Source of the DNA: Paucimonas lemoignei
Lineage (GTDB): Bacteria > Pseudomonadota > Gammaproteobacteria > Pseudomonadales > Pseudomonadaceae
NCBI GenBank assembly: GCA_900475325.1
Contig: LS483371.1
Location: forward strand, 3,100,001-3,164,000
Length of the DNA: 64,000 nt
Reading direction: 5' to 3'
Under the pieces are notes generated by a model, which was not told the origin of the DNA, did not search any database, and was given only the letters and a program-made list of their open reading frames with translations. Both the position numbers and the translations under genes were made by a program. Shown piece by piece: positions 44,246 to 52,520 of the stretch (positions are counted from its first letter, which is position 1; each line of letters starts with the position of its first letter).

Positions 44246-44352
44246 CCTGTGGGAGCGAGCTTGCTCGCGAAAGCGTCATATCAGGCGATAATTTATCGAC
44301 AGATATACCCCATCGCGAGCAAGGTGGAGCGCCACCCCGGTCGCCCCCACAG
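44246..44352. repeat. REPIN, GAGCTTGCTCGCGA variant
   Basis: Left arm CCTGTGGGAGCGAGCTTGCT (from 44246) and right arm CATCGCGAGCAAGGTGGAGC ending CCCCCACAG (to 44352). A different REP subclass from those at 25927/53181/61714 and less symmetric. Confidence 0.8.
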
Positions 44353-44446
44353 GTCACCTGTTTGTAGCGAGTCAGTGCCTTGCCAAACGAATACCTGCCT
44401 ATAAGGTCTGACTCGATATCCGACATTGCGAACAGGAAGCCCGCGC

Positions 44447-44926
44447 ATGCCTTCACATCCACTTCGCCTTTTCTTATCGAGCCTGCTGATCCTGACGCTT
44501 TCAGCCTGCGCCCTGTTTCCGAACCGCGATCCGTTGAACATCAATGTGGTGGGCATCGAACCGCTGCCGGGCCAGGGCCTTGAGGTGCGCATGGCGGTCA
44601 AACTGCGGTTGCAGAACCCGAACGAAACCGCCATTGAATACACCGGCGTCGCCCTGGATCTGGACGTCAACGGCAAGCTGCTGGCCTCAGGGGTCAGCGA
44701 TCAGCAAGGCACTATAGGCAGGTTCTCGGAAGGCGTATTGGTGGTGCCCGTCAGCGTTTCAGCATTTGCGGCGCTGCGCCAGGCGGTGGGCCTGACGCAG
44801 ACCCAAAGCCTCGACAACCTGCCCTACACCTTGCGCGGCAAACTGGCAGGAGGGCTGTTCGGGACCATGCGCTTCAGTGACAGCGGCACCTTGAGCCTTC
44901 CCCAGCCGGTGGGCGGTACCTGGTAA
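44447..44926 (+). CDS. LEA type 2 (WHy-domain) lipoprotein
   Basis: 159 residues with a lipoprotein signal (RLFLSSLLILTLSACALF; lipobox LSAC) and a LEA_2/WHy beta-sandwich (NINVVGIEPLPGQGLEVRMA, then LRLQNPNETAIEYTGVALDL). Such proteins are linked to desiccation tolerance and stabilisation, mostly by family analogy. Start ATG 44447 with AGGAAG 7 nt upstream. Confidence 0.87.
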   Translation: MPSHPLRLFLSSLLILTLSACALFPNRDPLNINVVGIEPLPGQGLEVRMAVKLRLQNPNETAIEYTGVALDLDVNGKLLASGVSDQQGTIGRFSEGVLVVPVSVSAFAALRQAVGLTQTQSLDNLPYTLRGKLAGGLFGTMRFSDSGTLSLPQPVGGTW

Positions 44927-44958
44927 CGCTCAAGGCAAGGCTCAGTATCTGGGCGGGG

Positions 44959-45213
44959 TTACTTGCTGGCAGCCATCAGACGGTTCACTTCGCTGCGCAC
45001 CATGTTCGCGTATTCCGGGGGATTCATGCCGTCCAGCTCGGAACGCACCCACTCGGACCACTTGCCCTTGCGCTTGGAACGTTCCCCGAACAGCCGGGCC
45101 GCGTCGCCCTTGGCCTTGCCCAGATTGCTCTGCCACAAATCGAAAAGCCGGGACTTCTCGTCTTCAAGGGCTGCGCGTTCAGGGAGCGGCCGGTTGGCCA
45201 GATTGAAACTCAT
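44959..45213 (-). CDS. Conserved hypothetical protein, 84 residues
   Basis: Small, charged, soluble protein (FDLWQSNLGKAKGDAARLFG, KGKWSEWVRSELDGMNPPEY). Start ATG 45213 with AGGTG 6 nt upstream; a GTG/other start slightly upstream is possible. Length, base composition and ribosome site support coding. I do not recognise the family; it looks basic and helical. Convergent with the LEA2 gene. Confidence 0.7.
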   Translation of the reverse strand: MSFNLANRPLPERAALEDEKSRLFDLWQSNLGKAKGDAARLFGERSKRKGKWSEWVRSELDGMNPPEYANMVRSEVNRLMAASK

Positions 45214-45387
45214 AACGGTCACCTGTGACTAAAAACCGCGAGCATCTTACACCCGTCTGGCACCCACCTGACCTAGTTATCGGCCAATTCAACCTGAGAA
45301 AGTGTCGATGTCTTACAGCGCACTGCAACTTTTCCCCGCGCAAAAGACTCAATTGCTCACTGCCATCATCAATGAAAGGAAAACACC

Positions 45388-45708
45388 ATGGCTCGTAAAA
45401 CTGCTGCTCAGACTTCTGCCGATCAAATCAAGGATCAGGCTTTCAGCGATCTTCAGGCGCTGATCGAAGAATCTGACAAATTGCTCAAGGAAAGCGCCGC
45501 GCTGGTCGGCGAAGAAGCTGAAACCCTGCGCGCACAGCTGAGCCTGAAATTGAAACAGGCCGCCGAATCGGTCAGCAGCGTGCGCGAGCGCACCAAGCCA
45601 GTGGTTGAGGCAACCGAGACTTACATCGGTGGCCACCCATGGCAGACCGTCGCCATCTCGGCCGGTTTTGGCCTGGTCGTGGGCCTGCTGCTGGGTCGTC
45701 GCGACTGA
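45388..45708 (+). CDS. ElaB/YqjD/DUF883-family membrane-anchored protein
   Basis: 106 residues: long amphipathic helix region (DLQALIEESDKLLKESAALV, QLSLKLKQAAESVSSVRERT) and a C-terminal anchor HPWQTVAISAGFGLVVGLLLGRR. The family (YqjD, ElaB) associates inner membrane with ribosomes in stationary phase. AAGGAAA lies about 7 nt before the ATG. Confidence 0.92.
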   Translation: MARKTAAQTSADQIKDQAFSDLQALIEESDKLLKESAALVGEEAETLRAQLSLKLKQAAESVSSVRERTKPVVEATETYIGGHPWQTVAISAGFGLVVGLLLGRRD

Positions 45709-45783
45709 TAGCCCCATCAACAGTCCCTGCTTCGCCTGAAAACGGAGACTGTTCAAGCGCCTGCATAACGCTGTTGCAGGCGC

Positions 45784-46284
45784 TTAGACCGAATGCATCG
45801 GTACCAATGCCTGGAGCTGTTTGGCGAAGTAATCTGCCGTGAATGGCTGGGCGTCGGACTCTTTGACGCCGATGCGCTTGGTCTCCATCCACTGCACGCC
45901 CTGAGTCGCATCTACGCAGGTCAGCAACACCTGCTCCTGACCGTGCAGGCTCAAACCCGTCGCCACCACAGTAATCGCACCTTTTGGCCCCATTGCGTCA
46001 GGGATCAATACCACCTGCCGACCTGCGATTGACAAGGTCATGCGCTGGGTACGGAACGGGGAGTTCTCGTCAGGGTAGCCTTTGCTCTGCGCCAGATGCG
46101 GCTCGTACTCGGTAACGATCTGCCCTGTCGACACCAAAGGCGCCAGCCACTGCTCGATTTGCTCATAGAGTTTACGGATGCCCGTTTCCCACTGAGCGAG
46201 GCCCGCGTGGAAGCGCTCGTGCTTATTGTCTTCATTGCGTTGATTGGCGCTCAGCAGCTCGCCCAATCGTTGAATTTCGTCCAT
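45784..46284 (-). CDS. Hypothetical protein, 166 residues
   Basis: Soluble protein starting with a helical region (EIQRLGELLSANQRNEDNKH, LAQWETGIRKLYEQIEQWLA) and a beta-rich remainder (RMTLSIAGRQVVLIPDAM, GAITVVATGLSLHGQEQVLL). No signal peptide. Function not recognised. Codon use and length support a real gene; between the DUF883 gene and a SPOR lipoprotein, no operon link seen. Confidence 0.75.
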   Translation of the reverse strand: MDEIQRLGELLSANQRNEDNKHERFHAGLAQWETGIRKLYEQIEQWLAPLVSTGQIVTEYEPHLAQSKGYPDENSPFRTQRMTLSIAGRQVVLIPDAMGPKGAITVVATGLSLHGQEQVLLTCVDATQGVQWMETKRIGVKESDAQPFTADYFAKQLQALVPMHSV

Positions 46285-46395
46285 AAAAGCGTTTCCCTAG
46301 GCTCACGCGTCGAATGATTCGAGCGCGTGATCGAGGGTGGCACAGCGGCAGTCACGTGTCTCCCTACATTCTTGACGCGTGCCCCAGGCGACTCA

Positions 46396-46749
46396 TTAAA
46401 GCGTGCGCTCAATGACCACTGGCGCGGCCTTGCGATGGGATTTGGCCAATTTGGCCAGTAATTCGGTACGGGTCTGCTCGGCCTGGGCCTGAGTCTGATA
46501 AGGGCCGATCAGCAACGTCTGCTTGCCATCGACAGTAGCCAGGTAAGGCGGATAGCTGCGCTCCAGCAACCAGGCGCTGATATCGCTGAGCGCCTCATTG
46601 GCGTTGATCTGGATTTCCCACTGAACAGTGCCCGCCTGCGAGGTTTGCACGGGGGCTGCAGCCTGCACTTTCGGGGGCGGCGGCGTTGATTTGCCGACAT
46701 CACAGCCAGCCAGTGCCAACACTGCCATCATCATTGCCAAATTGCGCAC
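46396..46749 (-). CDS. SPOR-domain lipoprotein
   Basis: 117 residues with a lipoprotein signal (MMMAVLALAGCDVG; lipobox LAGC), a Pro-rich linker, and a C-terminal SPOR-like domain (TLLIGPYQTQAQAEQTRTEL). SPOR domains bind denuded septal peptidoglycan. The start is GTG 46749 with AGGAG 9 nt upstream. Confidence 0.8.
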   Translation of the reverse strand: MRNLAMMMAVLALAGCDVGKSTPPPPKVQAAAPVQTSQAGTVQWEIQINANEALSDISAWLLERSYPPYLATVDGKQTLLIGPYQTQAQAEQTRTELLAKLAKSHRKAAPVVIERTL

Positions 46750-46812
46750 GTCTGCTTGCTCCTTTTCAAAGTGGGCGCAAGTTTACCACTGCGATTGCCT
46801 GCAACGGTTCCT

Positions 46813-47079
46813 TCAGGCCGGCGACAGTTCGTCGCTGATCGGCATCAGGGTATCGACCAGATCACGCCCTACGGCAATGCCCGCGTGGCGTGCCTCGTCC
46901 ACGGACTGGTAGCCGCGGTTACAAATTTTAACGATTGGAGCTGCTTTCTGGCACGCCATGGTCACTTTCAAATGGACGACGAATTCAACAGCTTCGTCGG
47001 CGCCGGGGAATCCCGTTACCAAGACTTCAATCACCTGCTCACGATAAACGTCCGAAAACGTTCTTGATGGCCTATTCAT
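46813..47079 (-). CDS. Hypothetical protein, 88 residues
   Basis: Small soluble protein; GAGG lies 8 nt before ATG 47079. It has two Cys (VTMACQKAAPIVKICNRGY) and a helical end. The opening DVYREQVIEVLVTGFPGADEA is followed by FVVHLKVTMACQKA. No family recognised; a small alpha/beta fold is likely. Confidence 0.62.
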   Translation of the reverse strand: MNRPSRTFSDVYREQVIEVLVTGFPGADEAVEFVVHLKVTMACQKAAPIVKICNRGYQSVDEARHAGIAVGRDLVDTLMPISDELSPA

Positions 47080-47262
47080 TCAGATAGCCTCAAGTCGTGG
47101 GGTGAACTGTTTTGACAACGTCATGCCAGGTTCGTTGTTTATATCGTTCTTCCAGCCCAGTTGTTGAACGGTTGGAACACCGCAGGGGATCCTGTTGCCC
47201 AATGCACGTGACCACTGAGCTCAATCAGAGGCCAATCAGCGTTCAACTGGGGGACTTTGCCC

Positions 47263-48330
47263 ATGTGCCAACGGCATCCGTTGCTGTGTTTCATCCCGCC
47301 CTACATCATCGAGCACATGGTGCAGTCCTCCCATGCGCACATTCGGGCCCTGGCGATCGCCAACCTGGCCAGCAGCTCGGCCTTCGTCGCGTTCCGCACC
47401 TCGGCTCAGGCCATGCCGACACTCCTGGCGCGCAAATCCCCCGAAGGCGGCAAAAACCGCCTGGTGTATGACGCCCAACACACCAACGCCCTGCCCGGCA
47501 CCCTCGCCCGCTCCGAAAACCAGCCCGCCGCCCGCGACCCGTCGGTGGATGAAGCGTTCGAGGGCTCAGGGGCTGTCTATGACTTTTACGAGCAACTGTT
47601 CAATCGCAACTCCCTGGACGACAACGGCATGAGCCTGATTTCCACGGTACACGTGGCGGATGTGGACTTTCAGGGCGAGTTCGTGCCGATGAACAATGCC
47701 TTCTGGAACGGCCAGCAGATGGCTTATGGAGAAGGCGATGGTGAGGTGTTCAAGCGCTTTACCGGCAGTCTGGAAGTGATCGGCCATGAACTGACCCATG
47801 GCGTACAGTCCTTTACCAGCAACCTGAACTACCAGGGCCAGTCCGGTGCCCTCAACGAGCACTTCGCTGATGTGTTCGGCGTGCTGGTTCGCCAGTGGAA
47901 AGAAGGCACCAGCGCTGAAGATTCCAGCTGGGTGATCGGCAAGGAGTTGCTGATACCTGCGCCCACCCGACGCGGCATCCGCGACATGGAGCACCCTGGC
48001 ACGGCGTATGTCGACGACCCGGAGCTGGGCGATGATCCACAGCCCGCCACCATGGCGGACATCTATACCGGGGCGAAGGACAACGGTGGCGTGCACATCA
48101 ATTCGGGTATCCCCAACCGGGCCTTTGTCCTCGCGGCCAAGGCTTTGGGTGGCAATGCCTGGGAAGTGGCTGGCCGCATCTGGTACGAAACGATGCTGCA
48201 ACTGAGCAGCACCAGCCAGTTCGCGGACTGCGCCCGGATCAGCGTGCAGATTGCCGGTGGCAAGCAGTACGGTATCGGGGCCAGGAAGGCGGTCAGAGCG
48301 GCGTGGAAAGAGGTCGGGGTCAGCGTTTAG
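47263..48330 (+). CDS. Protealysin-like M4 (thermolysin-family) metalloprotease
   Basis: 355 residues. Zinc site HELTHGV with a downstream Glu ligand in GALNEHFADVFG; GVHINSGIPNRAF carries the family His. N-terminal CFIPPYIIEHM is a protealysin-type PPL-like propeptide motif without a signal peptide. Such proteases are made as intracellular precursors. The ATG at 47263 has GGGGGAC about 8 nt upstream; a TTG six bases earlier is the only alternative. The inhibitor-like gene 17 nt downstream is a hallmark of protealysin operons. Confidence 0.92.
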   Translation: MCQRHPLLCFIPPYIIEHMVQSSHAHIRALAIANLASSSAFVAFRTSAQAMPTLLARKSPEGGKNRLVYDAQHTNALPGTLARSENQPAARDPSVDEAFEGSGAVYDFYEQLFNRNSLDDNGMSLISTVHVADVDFQGEFVPMNNAFWNGQQMAYGEGDGEVFKRFTGSLEVIGHELTHGVQSFTSNLNYQGQSGALNEHFADVFGVLVRQWKEGTSAEDSSWVIGKELLIPAPTRRGIRDMEHPGTAYVDDPELGDDPQPATMADIYTGAKDNGGVHINSGIPNRAFVLAAKALGGNAWEVAGRIWYETMLQLSSTSQFADCARISVQIAGGKQYGIGARKAVRAAWKEVGVSV

Positions 48331-48346
48331 TGCAAGGGGTTTATTG

Positions 48347-48640
48347 ATGAAAGTCTGTTATGTGCAATCCGGTGGTTTCATTGGCGCGCTGAAAAGCTGC
48401 GAGGTGAATACCGCAGAGCTTGAGCAACATGAAGCGCAGCAGCTGGAGCAGTTGGTGCGCGACAGCGGCCTGAGCCAATCCGCACGCTTGCGTTCCGAGC
48501 ACGCACGAGACCTGAAACAGTACGAAATCACCATCGAAGACGAGACCCGCGCGATCTGCGTCGAGTTCGATGATCAGAACATCCCCGACTCGGCGCGCAC
48601 CCTGCTGGGGTTTCTGCAGAAGCGTGCTCGGGCGGGTTGA
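48347..48640 (+). CDS. Putative emfourin-type inhibitor of the M4 protease
   Basis: 97 residues starting MKVCYVQSGGFIGALKSCEV, then acidic-helical ELEQHEAQQLEQLVRDSGLS and a beta end QYEITIEDETRAICVEFDDQ. The GGF start, size and gene position match emfourin, the proteinaceous protealysin inhibitor encoded downstream of protealysin in Serratia. Start ATG 48347, 17 nt after the protease stop. The frame upstream overlaps the protease and is not used. Recognition is moderate. Confidence 0.72.
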   Translation: MKVCYVQSGGFIGALKSCEVNTAELEQHEAQQLEQLVRDSGLSQSARLRSEHARDLKQYEITIEDETRAICVEFDDQNIPDSARTLLGFLQKRARAG

Positions 48641-48642
48641 TT

Positions 48643-49382
48643 GGCAGCTCCTCGTATGTTTGTAGCTTCGCCAAATCAAGGTGGTGAGCCTTGAATCGAG
48701 TAGCAACAACAGCATCCAGGTGCTGCTGAGTCAGGTTCCGTCCTGACGGCCGGGTCACTTTTGGTGCCAAAAGTAACCAAAACCTCTGCGCTGGCGTCCG
48801 GCCCCCGCTTCGCGGCGGTTCCTTCGCTCCGGCACCGTGGGGCGGGCACGCGCCGACGGGCCATCCATGGCCCAACGGCGCTCGCTCGGCATCCATGCCG
48901 AGCGACCCACCCCACGGCACCTCCACTCAGCCTCCCGACGCGCATTTTGCGTCGTCTGTGAAATTGCGGCAGGAAAGCAAAAAGCAAAAAGCAAAAAGCA
49001 AAAAGCAAAAAGCAAATCTGCTTAGCAGATTTCTCCAGCATGACCTCACTTCTTCCTGACTCACACGCTGCTTTTGATTCTGGGGATATGCGCAAAATTT
49101 ATGAGCGACACAAATTGCGACTTGTGGCCGGCCGAGCGCAGGTATTGCGTAGTGGGCAACCCGGCATGGATGCAGGGTTAGCCGCAGCGGGCCATGGATG
49201 GCCCATTGCGGCGGCCCACGGAGCAATGCCGGAGTGAGGGAAGTCTGAGCCTTGGCGAAGACCCGGACAAAGGAGCGGGAGCGTTTTGCTTACTTTTGAC
49301 TGGGCCGGCATTCCGGCTGTTCAAAAGTGAGGCGCCGTAAGGGCGCAAAGGTGAATCAGCGTCGCCGCCGCTACTGGATATG
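48643..49382 (-). repeat. Large composite intergenic repeat, copy B
   Basis: Inverted, near-identical copy of 15846-16556. It starts three bases after the inhibitor stop codon and has the same two-arm plan. The outer end near 49380 (GATTCACCTTTGCGCCCTTA on the minus strand) matches copy A exactly. Its core differs, carrying a GCAAAAA tandem array. Several long frames on both strands inside it mirror those of copy A and are artefacts of the repeat. Confidence 0.87.
48977..49013. repeat. Tandem GCAAAAA array inside copy B
   Basis: Five perfect 7-bp units GCAAAAA then GCAAA, in the AT-rich core joining the two arms. Copy A has no such regular array at this site, and copy C has ATCAAG units instead, so the core is the variable part. 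Confidence 0.9.
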
Positions 49383-49601
49383 CGTGGCTTTAGGCCTCCA
49401 CCAATAGAATATCTACAACTGCAACAGCGCTCGCAAATAATGGCGCAATGACATGTGAACGTCCCCCAGCGCTCGCTGTCCATGATTTACCCGGCTTGAT
49501 AAACATCAGACCACCGATAAAATGCAGCCATATGTGCGCCAGGAAGGTATCTTTGCGGCCTTCGCTCATCTTGACTGAACTCATTCCCTATCACGGCGCA
49601 G
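49383..49601. other. Intergenic region before the pqi operon
   Basis: 219 nt between repeat copy B and pqiA. A 64-codon minus-strand frame (to 49584) has no ribosome site or recognisable sequence and is treated as chance. The pqi promoter must lie here; no certain -35/-10 pair was identified. Confidence 0.4.
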
Positions 49602-50234
49602 ATGAACTCCACTTTGCCTGACTCCATTCCCCCGGCTGACCTCATCATTTGCGAGCATTGCGACTCGCTCTATGAAGACCACCCGCTGCAAAAAGGCGAA
49701 ACCGCCGCGTGCCTGCGCTGTGGCGCGGTGCTGGGCCGTGCTCATCGGCTGAACATCGAGCAATGGCTGGCCCTGACCATTGCAGCCGCGGTGCTGTTCG
49801 TGTTCGCCAATGTCTTCCCGGTGATCAGCATCAGCATGAAAGGCCTGAGCAACGAAGTGACCCTCTGGGCATCAGTCGAGGCCTTGGCACAGGGGCGTAT
49901 CACCCTGATTGCACTGGTCGCCGGGCTGTCGATCATCTTCGCGCCCATGCTGCAGATCTCGCTGCTGTTCTGGGTGCTGGTCCACGCTTACAAAGGGCAA
50001 GTGGCCCCTGGTTTCAAGGTCTGCATGCGGGCGCTCGAGCATCTGCGCCCATGGAGCATGCTTGAGGTGTGCATGCTCGGCATCCTGGTCGCCATCGTGA
50101 AACTGTCGGGCATGCTGGATGTACATCCGGGGCTCGGGTTGTGGGCCATGGCCATGTTAATGGTGTTGATCGTGCTGATCGCGGGCAAGAACATCCGTCG
50201 GCTGTGGACTGATCTGGGGGTCACGCCGACATGA
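49602..50234 (+). CDS. pqiA: Paraquat-inducible protein A, first half (PqiA-type)
   Basis: 210 residues: zinc-ribbon-like CEHCDSLYED...CLRCGAVLGR, then four membrane helices (IAAAVLFVFANVFPVISI, IALVAGLSIIFAPMLQISLL). In E. coli PqiA is one protein with two such modules; here the second module is a separate gene, whose start overlaps this stop by four bases. Works with PqiB/PqiC in lipid transport across the periplasm. Confidence 0.93.
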   Translation: MNSTLPDSIPPADLIICEHCDSLYEDHPLQKGETAACLRCGAVLGRAHRLNIEQWLALTIAAAVLFVFANVFPVISISMKGLSNEVTLWASVEALAQGRITLIALVAGLSIIFAPMLQISLLFWVLVHAYKGQVAPGFKVCMRALEHLRPWSMLEVCMLGILVAIVKLSGMLDVHPGLGLWAMAMLMVLIVLIAGKNIRRLWTDLGVTPT

Positions 50235-50845
50235 ATGGCATCCCCTATGCCCATGAGCACGGCCTGGCGCTGTGCCACATATGCGGCTATGCCTGCCCGG
50301 CGACCAGCCATGAGTGCCCGCGCTGCGAATCCGCCGTGCATGTGCGCAAACCCAACAGCATCGTACGCACCTGGGCGTTTCTGATCGCCGGGCTGATTTT
50401 CTACATACCGGCCAATGTCATGCCGGTGATGTACACCACGATGTTTGGCAACAGCAGCCAGAACACCATCATGAGTGGCGTCATCGAATTCTTCAAAAGC
50501 GGTTCCTGGGACATCGCCCTGCTGATTTTCATCGCCAGCGTGATCGTGCCCTCCATCAAGTTTCTCGTGCTGGGCATGCTGCTGATCACTTGTCAGCGGC
50601 GCAGCACCTGGGCCATGCGCGAGCGCTCGCGGCTGTATCGCTTCATCGAGCTGATCGGCTACTGGTCGATGCTTGACGTGTTGGTAGTGGCCCTGGTGGC
50701 TGCCCTGGTGCAGTTTCATGAGCTCAGCACCATTGAGCCCAGAATCGGTATCCTTTTCTTTGGTTTGGTGGTGGTAATGACGATGTTTGCCGCCATGAGT
50801 TTCGATCCCCGGCTTATCTGGGACGCAGAGGTTGAAGATGTCTGA
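50231..50845 (+). CDS. pqiA: Paraquat-inducible protein A, second half (PqiA-type)
   Basis: 204 residues: zinc-ribbon-like CHICGYACPATSHECPRC, then membrane helices (AFLIAGLIFYIPANVMPVMY, ALLIFIASVIVPSIKFLVLG). Same module as the gene before it, corresponding to the C-terminal half of a full PqiA. Its 3' end overlaps the pqiB start by eight bases, showing tight coupling. Confidence 0.93.
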   Translation: MNGIPYAHEHGLALCHICGYACPATSHECPRCESAVHVRKPNSIVRTWAFLIAGLIFYIPANVMPVMYTTMFGNSSQNTIMSGVIEFFKSGSWDIALLIFIASVIVPSIKFLVLGMLLITCQRRSTWAMRERSRLYRFIELIGYWSMLDVLVVALVAALVQFHELSTIEPRIGILFFGLVVVMTMFAAMSFDPRLIWDAEVEDV

Positions 50846-52520
50846 CAATGCCCTACCCCCATCGCCAACGGCGCCTGCGCGCCCGGACGTCAAACGCCGC
50901 CGCATGCGCGTCTCCCTGGTATGGCTGGTGCCAATCGTGGCGGGCATCATCGGCTTGTCCATGGCCCTGCACGACTGGATGTCCATAGGCCCGAAGATCA
51001 CCGTGAGCTTCCTGACAGCAGAAGGCCTGGAAGCCAACAAGACTCAGGTCAAATACAAGAACGTGGTGATTGGCGTCGTGACCGGCATCTCGCTCAGCGA
51101 AGACCGTACACACGTTCTGGCGACCATCGAGCTGAATAACAGCGCCAGCCCGTTCACTCGCGAAGACAGCCAGTTCTGGGTGGTGCGACCGCGCATTGGC
51201 GCACAAGGCATTTCCGGGGTCGACACCCTGCTCTCCGGCGCTTTCATCGGCGCTGACGCGGGTAGTTCCGAAAAAACCAAAGGCGAGTTCCAGGGCCTTG
51301 AGACCCCGCCGCCAGTGACCTTCGGCGACAAGGGCAAACGCTTCAAGCTGCACACCGATGACCTGGGCTCGCTGGACATCGGCTCGCCTGTCTACTACCG
51401 ACGTATCCAGGTGGGCCAAGTCGTATGGTTCGCGCTGTCCAAGGATGGCAAAGGCGTGGACATCGAGATCTTCATCACCTCGCCCAACGACCAGTACATC
51501 ACCACGGACACGCGTTTCTGGAATGCCAGCGGCGTGGACGTCACCGTGGGCGCATCCGGTTTGAAAATCGACACCCAATCCATGACGTCGATCATTTCCG
51601 GCGGCATCGCCTTCCGTGAGCCTAACTGGAGCCCGGACGCCAAGCCCGCCCAGGAAAACGCCGAATTCCGCATCTTTGACGACCAGACCGCCGCCCTGGC
51701 ACCGCCGGATGGCGAGCCTCGTTACATTCGCATGCGCTTCAATCAATCCCTGCGTGGCCTGGTGGTCAACGCACCGGTGGATTTCCTGGGCGTGAACATC
51801 GGTCGCGTGGTTTCGGTTGACCTGGATTACGACCCCGCGACACAGACCTTCCCCGGCGTGGTCGGCGCGGTCATCTACCCGAAACGCCTGGGCGCTGCGG
51901 AAGAGAAACTGCAACAACTGGCGGGTTCCGGCGACACTGACGAGCAAACGGCACGGATCATCGGCTCGTTCGTATCCCGTGGCCTGCGCGCTCAGGCACG
52001 TACCGGCAATCTGCTGACCGGCCAGTTGTACATCGCCATGGACTTCGATCCCAAGGCCCCTAAAGTGGTATTCGACTCCACGGCCCGCCCACTAGAGATT
52101 CCCACCGTGCCAGGCAGTTTCGACAAACTGCAGGAGCAACTACAGGCGTTCGTTGAAAAACTCAGCAAGTTGCCAATCGATGAACTGGCCAAGAACCTCA
52201 ATGGCAGCCTGAGCGAACTGCAGAAAACCCTGAAACAGGTGAACAGCAACGTTCTGCCGGAAATGCGCGGCACCTTGCAGCAGGCGCAAAAAACCCTCAA
52301 CACCGCCAACGACAGCCTGGGCGAAGACTCGCCCGCGCGTCAGCAATTGGGTCAGGCCATGGATGAAGTCCAGCGCACTGCCCGTTCGGTACGGGTCCTG
52401 ACGGACTTCCTCAGCCGCCATCCGGAAGCGCTGATTCGCGGCCGCACCGGCGACGCTGCGCCCGGCTCGTACAAAGCCCCGTCCTCATCCCGTGCCATTG
52501 ACCTGGAGCCACAACAATGA
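50838..52520 (+). CDS. pqiB: PqiB-type MCE protein, periplasm-spanning lipid tunnel
   Basis: 560 residues: one N-terminal membrane helix (VSLVWLVPIVAGIIGLSMAL) and MCE/MlaD domains, about three copies (ITVSFLTAEGLEANKTQVKY, then FKLHTDDLGSLDIGSPVYYR, then YIRMRFNQSLRGLVVNAPVD), ending in a long helical coiled region (residues about 430-530). The MCE rings and the C-terminal helical tube form a lipid channel in PqiB. Start ATG 50838 with GAGG 6 nt upstream; the two-codon-longer frame is less likely. Confidence 0.95.
   Translation: MSDNALPPSPTAPARPDVKRRRMRVSLVWLVPIVAGIIGLSMALHDWMSIGPKITVSFLTAEGLEANKTQVKYKNVVIGVVTGISLSEDRTHVLATIELNNSASPFTREDSQFWVVRPRIGAQGISGVDTLLSGAFIGADAGSSEKTKGEFQGLETPPPVTFGDKGKRFKLHTDDLGSLDIGSPVYYRRIQVGQVVWFALSKDGKGVDIEIFITSPNDQYITTDTRFWNASGVDVTVGASGLKIDTQSMTSIISGGIAFREPNWSPDAKPAQENAEFRIFDDQTAALAPPDGEPRYIRMRFNQSLRGLVVNAPVDFLGVNIGRVVSVDLDYDPATQTFPGVVGAVIYPKRLGAAEEKLQQLAGSGDTDEQTARIIGSFVSRGLRAQARTGNLLTGQLYIAMDFDPKAPKVVFDSTARPLEIPTVPGSFDKLQEQLQAFVEKLSKLPIDELAKNLNGSLSELQKTLKQVNSNVLPEMRGTLQQAQKTLNTANDSLGEDSPARQQLGQAMDEVQRTARSVRVLTDFLSRHPEALIRGRTGDAAPGSYKAPSSSRAIDLEPQQ

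Noticed and set aside
48977..49013. Tandem array considered as a CRISPR
   Set aside because: Units are 7 bp with no spacers; simple-sequence repeat in the element core.
49390..49584. 64-codon minus-strand frame before pqiA
   Set aside because: No ribosome site, no recognisable sequence and it starts in the likely pqi promoter region.
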